In this document: positions 1 through 9,304 of the stretch, in pieces
Position numbering within the stretch: position 1 is the stretch's first letter
Layout: every line of letters begins with the position of its first letter
Assembly (NCBI RefSeq): GCF_001457035.1
Contig: NZ_KQ758619.1
Location: 248,001 to 312,000, forward strand
DNA from: Fictibacillus enclensis
GTDB lineage: Bacteria > Bacillota > Bacilli > Bacillales > Fictibacillaceae
Length of the DNA: 64,000 nt
Direction: 5' to 3'
Translations under genes and position numbers: made by a program
The notes under the pieces: generated by a model
What the model saw: the letters and a program-made list of their open reading frames with translations, nothing else
What the model was told of the DNA's origin: nothing
The model's database searches: none

Positions 1-138
<138 letters not shown>

Positions 139-140
139 AA

Positions 141-167
141 AAACCGGGAAGCTCTCCCGGTTTTTTA
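141..167 (+). terminator. Intrinsic terminator after the VOC gene
   Basis: ACCGGGA-AGC-TCTCCCGGT stem followed by a run of six T. The A-run before the stem would allow some function on the other strand. Confidence 0.85.
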
Positions 168-309
168 TTGTAAAAATGGTGTCTCTGGGTATGCAAACCT
201 TTTCACTTGTGGTAATCTGGTATCAACTTAATAATTTAATTTAACAAAGTTCGATAGACGTGTGATGTTTTTTACAACACTTAATAAATACACTCTAGGA
301 GGAAATACA

Positions 310-1290
310 ATGGCTGAGTTACGTTATAATCCTTTATTAAAGGACTGGACGATGGTAGCGGCAAGCCGGCAGAACCGCCCGCACATGCCGAAGGACTTTT
401 GTCCGTTTTGCCCGGGTTCCGGAAAAGTTCCTGATCACTATGATGTTCATTTATATCATAATGACTTCCCTGTGCTGTCACCGAATCCACCGCAGCCGGA
501 TGCAGTTGGTGGAAGCCTGTATCAAACAAGAGAAGCGCATGGGAAATGTGAAGTGGTTCTGTATTCACCCGGCCACTACGATACCATCCCGGATCTTTCA
601 CGGGAGCATATGAAGAAGCTGATGGACCTGTGGACGGATACGTTCGTACAGCTGGAGCAAGATCCTAACCACGAATATGTCATGATTTTTGAAAACCGGG
701 GAGAGGAAGTCGGAGTAACAATGCCTCATCCACATGGTCAGGTGTATGCTTATCCATTTGTCCCGTTAAAAGTAAAAACAGAACTCAATGCCTGCAAAGA
801 GTATTTCGAAGAGAACAACCGCAACATGTTTGACGATATGATAGCAGAGGAAAAAAGGTTTGGTGAGCGGGTGATATTGGAAACCGAGCATTTTATCGCG
901 TTCATTCCGTTTTTTACAGACTATCCCTATGGCGCCTATATTGTCAGCAAAGATGAAAAAACAGCCATCACCGAGTTTTCCGAAGAGGAAAAAAAGGAAC
1001 TTGGCGATATGCTTCAGGAACTCGTTGGCGGCATGGATTTGATTTACGATAAACTATTTCCGTATATGATGGTCATGCACCAGCGGCCTTCAAACAGAAA
1101 GGATGACTATAACGATTTTTACCGGTTCCACATTGAATTTTATCCTCCGCTTCGTGCAAGTGATAAAATAAAATACAATTCTTCCTCTGAAACCGGTGGA
1201 TGGGCAGCGGCCAATCCGACAAAAGTAGAAGACAACGCAGAAATTTTGCGGAACTGCATACAGCGATATCATGAAAAGAGGGGGAAATAA
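310..1290 (+). CDS. galT: Galactose-1-phosphate uridylyltransferase (class I, HIT-like fold)
   Basis: Transfers UMP between UDP-glucose and galactose-1-phosphate in the Leloir pathway (cytosol). The active-site HPHGQ motif is at residues 140-144, with the second His the expected nucleophile; a CPFC zinc pair is at 31-34; HQRP occurs near the C-terminus. The start at 310 is chosen because AGGAGG at 298-303 is well spaced; an in-frame ATG at 262 has no ribosome site. Product 326 aa, normal for class I. Bacillus subtilis carries the unrelated-looking class II enzyme (about 510 aa), so the presence of class I here is notable. galK starts 2 nt after the stop. Confidence 0.95.
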   Translation: MAELRYNPLLKDWTMVAASRQNRPHMPKDFCPFCPGSGKVPDHYDVHLYHNDFPVLSPNPPQPDAVGGSLYQTREAHGKCEVVLYSPGHYDTIPDLSREHMKKLMDLWTDTFVQLEQDPNHEYVMIFENRGEEVGVTMPHPHGQVYAYPFVPLKVKTELNACKEYFEENNRNMFDDMIAEEKRFGERVILETEHFIAFIPFFTDYPYGAYIVSKDEKTAITEFSEEEKKELGDMLQELVGGMDLIYDKLFPYMMVMHQRPSNRKDDYNDFYRFHIEFYPPLRASDKIKYNSSSETGGWAAANPTKVEDNAEILRNCIQRYHEKRGK

Positions 1291-1292
1291 GA

Positions 1293-2471
1293 ATGGAGCA
1301 ACAGCTCGCAGAACAATTTCTAAACTATTTTCCGGGAAATACCGACGAGGTTCGACTTTTCTTTGCGCCAGGAAGGGTCAATTTGATTGGGGAGCACACG
1401 GATTACAATGGCGGCTATGTTTTTCCTGCGGCACTGTCGATCGGCACGTATATGGCCGTACGCAAGAGACAAGATGGGATTTACCGTTTGAAGAGTGGAA
1501 ATTTTCCGCAGGAAGTAACTGTGGATGCCAATCAGCCTATCGTTTTTTACGATGCTGATGACTGGGCTAATTATCCAAAGGGCATTCTTTTACAGCTGCA
1601 GAAAAGCGGAATCTCTCTTTCTGGAGCAGATGTGTTATACCATGGCAATATTCCGAATGGTGCAGGTCTTTCTTCTTCCGCATCCATCGGAATGGTCAGT
1701 GCGTTTGCTTTTTCAGCGGTTGAAAACAGTGAAATCGATATGCTGGAGCTTGCCAAGCTGTGTCAGCGCATGGAAAATGAATTTATTGGGGTAAACAGCG
1801 GAATTATGGACCAGTTTGCTGTCGGCTTCGGCAAAAGGAATGAAGCTGTATTTCTCAATTGCCAAACCTATGAATTTGAGATGATTCCACTTGAAACAGA
1901 AGGTTACAAGCTTGTGATTACCAACACCAATAAACGCAGGGGGCTGGCCGATTCCAAGTATAATGAGCGAAGAAGCCAATGCGAGCAGGGGCTCCAAATC
2001 ATTCAGCAGCATTTGAAAGATATAGAGACCCTTGGTGAGCTGACTCCTTTTCAATTCAAAAAAGTAGAACAGTATATAGAGGATGAAGTGATCAGGAGAA
2101 GGGTAAGACACGTGGTAACCGAAGATAACCGTGTGCAGAAGGCGGTCGCTGCGCTTGAAAACAGAGATATCACTGCCTTCGGTTTATATATGAACGAATC
2201 CCACATGTCACTAAGAGATGATTATGAAGTGACAGGTACAGAGCTCGACACGCTTTTTGATCTTCAAAAAGAGCAGCCCGGGTGCATTGGAACAAGAATG
2301 ACCGGTGCCGGGTTCGGCGGTTGTACCATTTCTATTGTAAAAGAGGAACAGGTGGAAGATTTCAAAGAAAACGTAGCTGGCCGATATACGGAAAGAACAG
2401 GTTTAGTGCCTGACTTTTATGTTTGCGAAATTGGAGACGGAGTGAAAGAACTTAACGGGGTGAAACGATAA
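1293..2471 (+). CDS. galK: Galactokinase
   Basis: Phosphorylates alpha-D-galactose at C1 with ATP, first step of the Leloir pathway. GHMP-kinase family, 392 aa, normal length. The galactokinase signature GRVNLIGEHTDYNGG is at residues about 27-41, the GHMP ATP loop GAGLSSSAS about residue 120, and the C-terminal GHMP motif GAGFGG about residue 345. GAGGGGGA lies 7-14 nt before the ATG. It sits between galT and galE; its TAA overlaps the galE ATG by one base, so the three are co-translated. Confidence 0.97.
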   Translation: MEQQLAEQFLNYFPGNTDEVRLFFAPGRVNLIGEHTDYNGGYVFPAALSIGTYMAVRKRQDGIYRLKSGNFPQEVTVDANQPIVFYDADDWANYPKGILLQLQKSGISLSGADVLYHGNIPNGAGLSSSASIGMVSAFAFSAVENSEIDMLELAKLCQRMENEFIGVNSGIMDQFAVGFGKRNEAVFLNCQTYEFEMIPLETEGYKLVITNTNKRRGLADSKYNERRSQCEQGLQIIQQHLKDIETLGELTPFQFKKVEQYIEDEVIRRRVRHVVTEDNRVQKAVAALENRDITAFGLYMNESHMSLRDDYEVTGTELDTLFDLQKEQPGCIGTRMTGAGFGGCTISIVKEEQVEDFKENVAGRYTERTGLVPDFYVCEIGDGVKELNGVKR

Positions 2472-3463
2472 TGGCAATCTTAGTTACAGGCGGTGCAGGT
2501 TATATTGGAAGTCATACGGTGCTGCATTTGCTGAATAAAGGGGAAAAAGTAGTTGTATTCGATAACCTGCAAAAAGGCCACCAGGAAGCGGTTATGGAGG
2601 GCGTTTCCTTTTATAAAGGAGACCTTCATGACAGTGAGCTGCTTGATGCCGTGTTTGCAGAAAATGAAATTGAAGCAGTCATCCATTTTGCAGCAAATTC
2701 ACTGGTAGGAGAAAGTGTGGAACATCCAATCTCCTATTATCAAAATAATGTAGCAGGGTCTTTGAATTTAGTAGACCGCATGGTGAAAAGCGGCGTGAAA
2801 AAGATTGTTTTTTCATCCACGGCAGCGGTATACGGTGAGCCTGAAACGGTTCCTATTTCGGAAAGTGACCGCACGGTTCCAGGAAACCCGTATGGTGAAA
2901 CCAAACTGGCTATAGAGAAACTTCTTTTTTGGGCGGATCAGGCCTATGGCTTGAAGTCGGTAGCCCTTCGCTATTTTAATGCGGCAGGAGCAGATCCTGA
3001 AGGCAGAATTGGCGAAGACCATACACCGGAATCCCACCTTATTCCGATCGTTCTGGAAGCGGCTCTCGGCAAGCGGCCGCATGTTTCGATTTTCGGAGAG
3101 GATTACAAAACGGAAGACGGGACATGCATTCGCGATTACATCCATGTGATGGACTTGGCGGAGGCTCATTATCTGGCCCTCGAAAAGCTCAAACGCACAG
3201 AGGAGAGCGGCGTGTACAACCTGGGTAATGGCACGGGGTTTTCGGTCAAAGAAGTGATTGAAACATGCAGGGAGGTGACCGGACGGGAGATTCAAGCGGT
3301 GTCCTCGCCAAGAAGAGCGGGTGATCCGGCTGTCCTGATTGCATCATCGCAAAAAGCGAAGGATGAACTGGGATGGATTCCTCAATATCCAGATTTGAAG
3401 GAAATCGTCAAACATGCATGGAATTGGCATGTGAATCATCCGGATGGTTATTCCGCTCAATAG
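2471..3463 (+). CDS. galE: UDP-glucose 4-epimerase
   Basis: Interconverts UDP-galactose and UDP-glucose using bound NAD, closing the Leloir cycle. Extended short-chain dehydrogenase fold, 330 aa. NAD-binding GGAGYIGSH at residues 7-15, catalytic SST at 115-117 and YxxxK with Tyr141 and Lys145. Starts on the TAATG overlap with galK and is followed by a strong terminator at 3520, which closes the galTKE transcript. Confidence 0.96.
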   Translation: MAILVTGGAGYIGSHTVLHLLNKGEKVVVFDNLQKGHQEAVMEGVSFYKGDLHDSELLDAVFAENEIEAVIHFAANSLVGESVEHPISYYQNNVAGSLNLVDRMVKSGVKKIVFSSTAAVYGEPETVPISESDRTVPGNPYGETKLAIEKLLFWADQAYGLKSVALRYFNAAGADPEGRIGEDHTPESHLIPIVLEAALGKRPHVSIFGEDYKTEDGTCIRDYIHVMDLAEAHYLALEKLKRTEESGVYNLGNGTGFSVKEVIETCREVTGREIQAVSSPRRAGDPAVLIASSQKAKDELGWIPQYPDLKEIVKHAWNWHVNHPDGYSAQ

Positions 3464-3519
3464 GCATTTGTGGCTCGTAAAAAGGGTATTCTACAACTGA
3501 AAGAAGCTAAGACATTGGA

Positions 3520-3553
3520 GGGGACATGAAAAATCATCATGTCCCCTGTTTTT
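3520..3553 (+). terminator. Intrinsic terminator after galTKE
   Basis: Perfect 10-bp stem GGGGACATGA / TCATGTCCCC with a 7-nt loop, followed by TGTTTTT. Confidence 0.88.
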
Positions 3554-3608
3554 AAAGCACCCGGCATGTGAGAGAAATCTGAGCATGCAGACAAAGGAGC
3601 GATTCAGC

Positions 3609-5615
3609 TTGTATATGGGAGTGGATTATTACCCTGAACAATGGCCAAAATCAAGATGGACTGAAGATATCAGATTGATGAAGGAGCTTGGTGTCAATGT
3701 TGTACGGATGGCGGAATACGGTTGGCATTTGATTGAGCCGGAAGAAGGCGTTTATGATTTTAGTCTTTTGAATGAAATCATTGATGAATTGACCGAAAAT
3801 GGAATTAAAATCGTACTGGGCACTCCAACAGCCGCACCTCCTGCATGGATGGTGCAGAAGTATCCGGACATCCTGCCGACGGATCGAAACGGCAATCCCA
3901 TTTCATTTGGGGGGCGCCGGCACTATACGGTTAACAGCACAACCTATCAACGGTTTACAGAAAAAGTAGTGCATAAGCTGGCGGAAAAATATGGTCATCA
4001 TCCGGATGTGATCGGATGGCAGATTGATAATGAATTTGGCCATGAGAAGTCAGACCGCAGTTATGGAAATGAGGACCGTACATCCTTTTTGTTTTGGCTT
4101 CAAAATCGTTATGGCAGCCTTGAGGCTGTAAACGAAGCCTGGGGAACTGCCTTTTGGGGCCAGACCTATACGGAATGGGAGCAGATACCATTGCCGTTGA
4201 ACGTGTACCAGCAGCATAATCCCGGGTTGCTTCTTGATTTTGACCGTTTTTGTGCAGCGAGCTATACAGCCTACAGCAAGCTGCAGGTTGATCTGTTGAG
4301 GGAAATGATTTCCGATCACCAATTTATTACCCATAATTTTGTATTTAATGAACAGGCCATCGACCAGAGGGATATGGCCGAAAACCTGGATTTTGTTTCC
4401 AGTGGCAACTATCCGGTGTGGGGAAGCAGCCCCGAACCCGCCACACCGGCGTCCATAGCCATGCAGCATGACATCTGCCGTTCAACAAAGGATGGAAAGG
4501 GCTTTTGGGTTATGGAAGAGATTACGGGGGCACAAGGTTGGAATCATACCGGCTATCTTCCACGGCCGGGGCAGATCAGGCTTTGGACGTATCAGGCCAT
4601 TGCACGCGGGGCCGAAGCAATTCTTTATTTCCGGTGGCGTTCTTCCCGGTTTGGTACCGAGCAGTTCAGCCACGGCATCCTTGGTCATGATGGAAAGCCA
4701 AAACGGAAATTTGAAGAGGTGAAAGAGACCATTGCCGCACTTAAAACGTTCGGAGATGAATGGGTTGCTTCCGATTATATCCCTGAAGTGGGGATGTATT
4801 ACGATGTGGAAAATGCCTGGGCATGGCGCATTCAGCCGCAAAGCGGGGCATTCGATTACAAACAGGAACTTCTTCGTTTTTACTACGGCGCTTATCATCT
4901 CAACAGTGCGACATGCATCGTATCACCAAAAAGCACCCTTGATGGCCTGAAAGTCGTGGTTGCTCCTGTATATTTCCTGACAGATCCAGAATTTACGGAA
5001 AAACTGAAAAAGTTTTCGGCGGAGGGAGGCACGGTCGTCCTTTCTTACCGTTCGGGCTTGAAAGAACCGAACAATGCGTTGACAGAGCTGACCCTGCCCG
5101 GGGAGCTCGCAGAGCTTGCGGGCGTTTACGTCAAAGAGTTCGAAGCCCTTCAGCCCGGTCAACAAACAAGGGTACGAGGCACCAAGGGAAATATTAAGGA
5201 CATACTGTCACCGGCAACGGTATGGTGTGATATCATTCAGTCCATATCGGCAGACGTAATCGGTGTATACCGCGATGCGTATTACGAAGGCGAACCGGCT
5301 ATAACCAGAAACAGATACGGAAAAGGCGTTGTTTATTACATTGGCACTGCGGTAGAAGAATACTTTTTGATGCGCCTTTATAAAGATATTTTCAAAGAGG
5401 CCGGTGTTGGAATGCTTGAACTTCCTGATGATGTGGAAATGGTAGTCCGCACCGGCAAAGGCGGTAAGAAATATCTATGCTTATTGAATCATTCCACCAC
5501 CGCCAGCCACAGGCTGACACTGCCCAAGGGCAACTGGAAGGATGTTATGACAGGAGAGATCTTTAATGGAGTAGTGCGATTGCCTTCACTGGGTTCCTAT
5601 GTCCTGATGCAATAG
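3609..5615 (+). CDS. Beta-galactosidase, glycoside hydrolase family 42
   Basis: Cytoplasmic retaining beta-galactosidase; no signal peptide. Family GH42 order is visible: an N-terminal TIM barrel starting GVDYYPEQW, the acid/base Glu in IDNEFG (about residue 142) and the nucleophile Glu in VMEE (about residue 303), then a trimerisation domain and a C-terminal beta domain. Product 668 aa from the TTG at 3609, which sits 9 nt after AAAGGAG (3593-3599); an ATG at 3585 precedes that site and has none of its own, and another ATG at 3615 is spaced too far. It would feed galactose from galacto-oligosaccharides or lactose to the galTKE operon just upstream, but is separated from it by a terminator. 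No sugar importer is adjacent. Confidence 0.93.
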   Translation: MYMGVDYYPEQWPKSRWTEDIRLMKELGVNVVRMAEYGWHLIEPEEGVYDFSLLNEIIDELTENGIKIVLGTPTAAPPAWMVQKYPDILPTDRNGNPISFGGRRHYTVNSTTYQRFTEKVVHKLAEKYGHHPDVIGWQIDNEFGHEKSDRSYGNEDRTSFLFWLQNRYGSLEAVNEAWGTAFWGQTYTEWEQIPLPLNVYQQHNPGLLLDFDRFCAASYTAYSKLQVDLLREMISDHQFITHNFVFNEQAIDQRDMAENLDFVSSGNYPVWGSSPEPATPASIAMQHDICRSTKDGKGFWVMEEITGAQGWNHTGYLPRPGQIRLWTYQAIARGAEAILYFRWRSSRFGTEQFSHGILGHDGKPKRKFEEVKETIAALKTFGDEWVASDYIPEVGMYYDVENAWAWRIQPQSGAFDYKQELLRFYYGAYHLNSATCIVSPKSTLDGLKVVVAPVYFLTDPEFTEKLKKFSAEGGTVVLSYRSGLKEPNNALTELTLPGELAELAGVYVKEFEALQPGQQTRVRGTKGNIKDILSPATVWCDIIQSISADVIGVYRDAYYEGEPAITRNRYGKGVVYYIGTAVEEYFLMRLYKDIFKEAGVGMLELPDDVEMVVRTGKGGKKYLCLLNHSTTASHRLTLPKGNWKDVMTGEIFNGVVRLPSLGSYVLMQ

Positions 5616-5637
5616 ATCGAATGAAATACAAACTTTC

Positions 5638-5673
5638 CTCCTTTATGACAAGCGCGCATAAAGGAGTTTTTTT
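5638..5673 (+). terminator. Intrinsic terminator after the GH42 gene
   Basis: CTCCTTTATG / CATAAAGGAG 10-bp stem, 9-nt loop, then seven T. Confidence 0.87.
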
Positions 5674-5706
5674 GGTTCTGGCAAGAACATGAAACTTCTT
5701 CGCCTA

Positions 5707-5735
5707 TTGACCCGTATTATATTGTGTAATATGTT
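5707..5735 (+). promoter_or_regulatory. Putative sigma-A promoter of the ABC-2 exporter
   Basis: TTGACC (5707-5712), a 17-nt spacer and TATGTT (5730-5735), about 50 nt before the start codon of the ATPase gene. Confidence 0.6.
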
Positions 5736-5783
5736 AGTATTTGGAAAAGTTGTAAAGGCAGTAACAAAGTTAAAGGAGGAAGT

Positions 5784-6734
5784 ATGGAAACTGTACATAC
5801 CTTGGAGTTAAAAGAAGTGACGAAAAAGATGAAAGGGAAGAATGTGGTGGACCACCTGTCCTTTGGGGTGAGGAAGGGGGAGATCTTTGGACTTCTCGGT
5901 CCGAACGGAGCAGGTAAAACAACCACCATCCGCATGATTGTGGGCTTGATCTCCATGAGCGGGGGCGAAATCCTGGTAAACGGTCTTGATATCCGTAAAA
6001 ACTATGAAAAAGCAATGGAACAGATTGGAGCCATTGTTGAAAATCCACAGATGTATGATTATTTAACCGGATATAAGAATCTCATGCAATATGCGCGCAT
6101 GTTGCCCGGCGTCACCAGGGAACGGATTGATGAAGTGGTAAAGCTGGTGGATCTGGAACAGGCCATCCATAAAAAGGTGAAAACCTATTCTCTGGGCATG
6201 AGACAGCGGCTGGGTGTTGCGCAGGCACTGCTGCATCGTCCCTCCCTCCTCATTCTGGATGAACCGACCAATGGATTGGATCCGCAGGGAATGCACGATC
6301 TCAGAAACTATTTGCGGCTGCTTGCCGACCAGGGAACTTCTGTCGTCGTATCCAGTCATATTCTGGCCGAAATGGAATTGATGTGTGACAGAGTGGCTGT
6401 TATGCAACATGGGAAACTCGTCCGAATTGATAATGTGACGAATGTAACCGATCAGGCGCAGGCCAGGGTGCACTTCCTGCTGGAAAACGAAATGAACGAA
6501 GCCAAATCTCTCCTTGCTGAACACTTTCCGGCAAAAACAGTGGAGGTGTCCGAAAAGGAACTGATTGTAGAAGCAAACACAAATCAGGAAATCGGCGATA
6601 TCAACAAAAGGCTCGTTGAAGCCGGTTTTTTGGTGTATGGGATCCAGGTGAAAAAGAAAACGTTGGAAGAGCGCTTCCTTGAAATGACTGGAAAAGGAGG
6701 GAATCTGAATGAAGTTTCTGTCGCTGGTCAGTAA
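5784..6734 (+). CDS. ABC transporter ATP-binding protein (ABC-2/bacitracin-export type)
   Basis: ATPase subunit of a two-gene exporter, 316 aa. Walker A GPNGAGKTT about residue 40, signature SLGMRQRLG about residue 138 (divergent from LSGGQ as in BcrA/CcmA-like ATPases), Walker B LLILDEP and a C-terminal DUF4162-like extension. AAAGGAGG lies just before the ATG. The stop lies 26 nt inside the next gene, so the two are translationally coupled. Members of this class export peptide antibiotics, lipids or toxins; the substrate is not visible here and no two-component system is adjacent. Confidence 0.9.
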   Translation: METVHTLELKEVTKKMKGKNVVDHLSFGVRKGEIFGLLGPNGAGKTTTIRMIVGLISMSGGEILVNGLDIRKNYEKAMEQIGAIVENPQMYDYLTGYKNLMQYARMLPGVTRERIDEVVKLVDLEQAIHKKVKTYSLGMRQRLGVAQALLHRPSLLILDEPTNGLDPQGMHDLRNYLRLLADQGTSVVVSSHILAEMELMCDRVAVMQHGKLVRIDNVTNVTDQAQARVHFLLENEMNEAKSLLAEHFPAKTVEVSEKELIVEANTNQEIGDINKRLVEAGFLVYGIQVKKKTLEERFLEMTGKGGNLNEVSVAGQ

Positions 6735-7665
6735 TGAATGGATCAAGATTTTCAGCAGAACCCGGACATGGGTATTTATCGCGCTTCCTATTTTGATCGT
6801 TTTAGGCGTAGCCATTTACGGAAAAGTGACGGAAGACGACACTGTAAAATCCAACTGGAAGCAGGAGGTTACTCAACAAAATAAAGAGTTAAAGAGCCAG
6901 ATTGCTGAAGCCAAAAAGGACAACAGTCCAAAATTTGTTGCCCAGTCGCTCGAAAACGAGTATAAACAAAATCAATACGCATTGAAAAATGATATCTCTC
7001 CTTATGAAACAACAAGCTGGAAGTTCATGAAAGACATGGCGCCTCTTTCCTCCCTGCTGGGCTTGTTCGTAATTGTGATAGCCAGTGATATTGTGGCCGG
7101 AGAATTTGCCAAAGGAACCATCAAGATGCTGCTCATCCGTCCATACAGCAGGTGGAAGATTCTCCTTTCCAAGCTGATCGCCACCTTGGCCTTCGCCTTT
7201 TTCCTTTGGGTGATTCTCGTGGTTGCTACATGGCTGTTCGGCAGTATTTTGTATGGGTTTGGCGGGATGGATCAGCCGTATTTGTCAATGATTGACGGCA
7301 AGGTCCATGAAAAGCTCATCTCAGAATATGTGCTGGCCAACATGGGATTGGAGTTTATCGAGTTTGCGGTAACGGTTTTTCTTGCCTTTATGGTTTCAAC
7401 CCTTTTCTACAGCAGTTCTGTAGCCATCGGGATTTCCTTGTTTCTTACATTTGCAGGAAATGCGCTCGTTCTGTTTATCAGCAGCAAGTCATGGGCGAAA
7501 TACACGCTGTTTCCGAACATGGATCTTACCCAGTACCTGGATGAAGGACTTCAAGTGGTAAAGGGAATGTCTTTATCCTTTTCGCTTGGGATGCTTGCGA
7601 TCTATTCAGCTCTCTTTTTGATTATTACCTTTGCCGTCTTTCAAAAGCGCGACGTCAAAGCCTAA
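6709..7665 (+). CDS. ABC-2 type transporter permease
   Basis: Membrane partner of the preceding ATPase, 318 aa. One N-terminal membrane helix (about residues 20-38), an extracytoplasmic Lys/Glu/Gln-rich segment (about 45-110) that looks partly coiled coil, then about five helices to the C-terminus. This is the layout of the ABC2_membrane families. The ribosome site AAAGGAGGGAATCTGA is inside the ATPase gene. A terminator follows directly. Confidence 0.88.
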   Translation: MKFLSLVSNEWIKIFSRTRTWVFIALPILIVLGVAIYGKVTEDDTVKSNWKQEVTQQNKELKSQIAEAKKDNSPKFVAQSLENEYKQNQYALKNDISPYETTSWKFMKDMAPLSSLLGLFVIVIASDIVAGEFAKGTIKMLLIRPYSRWKILLSKLIATLAFAFFLWVILVVATWLFGSILYGFGGMDQPYLSMIDGKVHEKLISEYVLANMGLEFIEFAVTVFLAFMVSTLFYSSSVAIGISLFLTFAGNALVLFISSKSWAKYTLFPNMDLTQYLDEGLQVVKGMSLSFSLGMLAIYSALFLIITFAVFQKRDVKA

Positions 7666-7671
7666 ACGTAA

Positions 7672-7715
7672 AGAGCCAGTACCTTATGCTGTGTGCATGG
7701 GTACTGGTCTTTTGT
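7672..7715 (+). terminator. Intrinsic terminator after the ABC exporter
   Basis: AGAGCCAGTACC ... GGGTACTGGTCT stem followed by TTTTG. Confidence 0.75.
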
Positions 7716-7720
7716 TGTGA

Positions 7721-7882
7721 TCAGCATTCTTCTTCCTCTTCACTCGGGTGAGCAAGATGATGAACGATGCCGCTGATTACCGCCTGATCTGAAAACTCCA
7801 GTTCTTCATACACCTCATCAGGTGACACATCCTCACGATTGCTTTCAGATGGTTGCCCGATTCCTTCTTTCTTTTCATCCAT
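7721..7882 (-). CDS. Small acidic hypothetical protein (53 aa)
   Basis: An open frame of 53 codons with a textbook ribosome site (AAAAGGAGG, 8 nt before the ATG) reading on the minus strand. The product is strongly acidic, starts MDEKKEGIGQ and ends in a run of five Glu and a Cys. No membrane segment or known motif. It faces the M20 gene with a 152-nt shared upstream region. I do not recognise the family; coding is supported by the ribosome site, start and composition. Confidence 0.65.
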   Translation of the reverse strand: MDEKKEGIGQPSESNREDVSPDEVYEELEFSDQAVISGIVHHLAHPSEEEEEC

Positions 7883-7972
7883 GACGCACGCCTCCTTTTA
7901 TCATATCCTTTTCCCTGAGAGGCACTTTTATTAAAGTCTTTTTGTACAATTAAGATGTCAGTATATTAAATC

Positions 7973-8001
7973 TTTTCAAATTATTTCATTTCTTATATAA
8001 T
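7973..8001 (+). promoter_or_regulatory. Putative promoter of the M20 amidohydrolase gene
   Basis: TTTTCA, 17-nt spacer and a perfect TATAAT (7996-8001), 33 nt before the start codon. A second candidate (TTGTAC, 16 nt, TATTAA) lies at 7942-7969. Confidence 0.5.
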
Positions 8002-8034
8002 GACCACCATATACAACAGAGGAAGTGACGAGTC

Positions 8035-9231
8035 ATGAAGGTATTACCCGCAGTGAAAGAAAGCAGAGAACTGAAGGATCAGGTCATTGAATGGCGCCGG
8101 CATTTGCATAGAAATCCCGAATTGTCATTCCACGAGGAACAAACCTCGCAATTTATATACGAAACCCTTGAGTCGTTTGGAAACCTGGAGCTCTCCCGCC
8201 CCACAAAAAACAGTGTTATGGCAAAGTTGACCGGGAGCGAAAAGGGCCGTGTGCTTGCCATTCGGGCGGATATTGATGCACTGCCCATTACGGAAGAAAA
8301 CGACGTTGATTTTATCTCCCAAAATTCTGGTGTAATGCATGCTTGTGGCCATGATGGCCATACAGCGATGCTTTTGGGAGCGGCCAAGATCCTTTCACAA
8401 AAAAAGGATCAGATGAAAGGAGAAATCCGGTTTATCTTTCAGCATGCCGAGGAAGTTTTCCCGGGCGGTGCTGAAGAAATGGTTCAGGCGGGTGTCATGG
8501 ACGGTGTGGATGCAGTCATTGGAACCCATCTTTGGTCACCACTTGAAGTTGGCAAAATAGGAATCGTTTACGGGCCGATGATGGCTGCACCGGATACCTT
8601 TTTCCTGACCGTAACAGGAAAGGGCGGACATGCAGCACTTCCGCATCAGACCATTGACAGCATCGCAGTCGCTTCGCAGGTGGTCACCAACCTGCAGCAC
8701 ATTGTATCCCGCAACATTGATCCTCTCGGCCAGCTGGTGATTTCCGTAACCAAGTTTGCAGGGGGAACCACCCATAATGTTATCCCGGGATCGGTGGAAT
8801 TGTGCGGAACCGTTAGAAGCTTTGATCCTGAAATACGGGACCAGGCTCCACTGCTTATGGAGCGGGTCATCAAAGGAATTACGGAAGCCCACGGTGCGGC
8901 CTATGAGTTTAAGTATGAAAAAGGCTACCGTGCCGTCATCAATGAAGATAATGTTACACGGCTGCTGCAGGAAACCGCTGAAGAACTATACGGCGGAGAA
9001 AGCGTGGAACAGATGAAGCCTACGATGGTGGGAGAGGACTTCTCTGCGTTTTTACAGCAAACCGACGGCTGCTTTTTCTTTACAGGTGCCAGAAATGAGG
9101 AGAAGGGCATTACCTATCCCCATCATCACGCCCGTTTTACAATCGATGAGGACGCCCTGGAGCGGGGAGTCGCCATGTTTGTCAGAACAGCGGAAAAAAT
9201 GCTTGGTAAAAAGGAAGAAGTAACTGTATAG
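8035..9231 (+). CDS. M20 family metallo-amidohydrolase (N-acyl-amino-acid/hippurate type)
   Basis: Zinc peptidase family M20D, 398 aa. Shows IRADIDALPI, the ACGHDGHT metal-binding motif at about residue 104, the HAEE motif with the catalytic Glu about residue 140 and a GEDFSAF motif near 340, all typical of enzymes that cleave N-acyl amino acids, hippurate or indole-acetyl conjugates. No signal peptide, so cytosolic. Start has GAGGAAGTGA before the ATG. Single-gene transcript ended by a terminator at 9242. The acyl substrate cannot be assigned. Confidence 0.9.
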   Translation: MKVLPAVKESRELKDQVIEWRRHLHRNPELSFHEEQTSQFIYETLESFGNLELSRPTKNSVMAKLTGSEKGRVLAIRADIDALPITEENDVDFISQNSGVMHACGHDGHTAMLLGAAKILSQKKDQMKGEIRFIFQHAEEVFPGGAEEMVQAGVMDGVDAVIGTHLWSPLEVGKIGIVYGPMMAAPDTFFLTVTGKGGHAALPHQTIDSIAVASQVVTNLQHIVSRNIDPLGQLVISVTKFAGGTTHNVIPGSVELCGTVRSFDPEIRDQAPLLMERVIKGITEAHGAAYEFKYEKGYRAVINEDNVTRLLQETAEELYGGESVEQMKPTMVGEDFSAFLQQTDGCFFFTGARNEEKGITYPHHHARFTIDEDALERGVAMFVRTAEKMLGKKEEVTV

Positions 9232-9241
9232 AAAACTCAAT

Positions 9242-9272
9242 GGCGGCAATGTAAAAGCATTGCTGCCTTTTT
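9242..9272 (+). terminator. Intrinsic terminator after the M20 gene
   Basis: GGCGGCAATG / CATTGCTGCC stem with a 6-nt loop, then five T. Confidence 0.8.
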
Positions 9273-9304
9273 ACTAAAGGAATGATGTGGGAAGGAGAAA
9301 GAAG

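Noticed and set aside
6063-6815. 250-codon minus-strand frame opposite the ABC genes
   Set aside because: Shadow of the coding strand: no ribosome site, His/Phe-rich composition, and both overlapping plus-strand genes are well supported.
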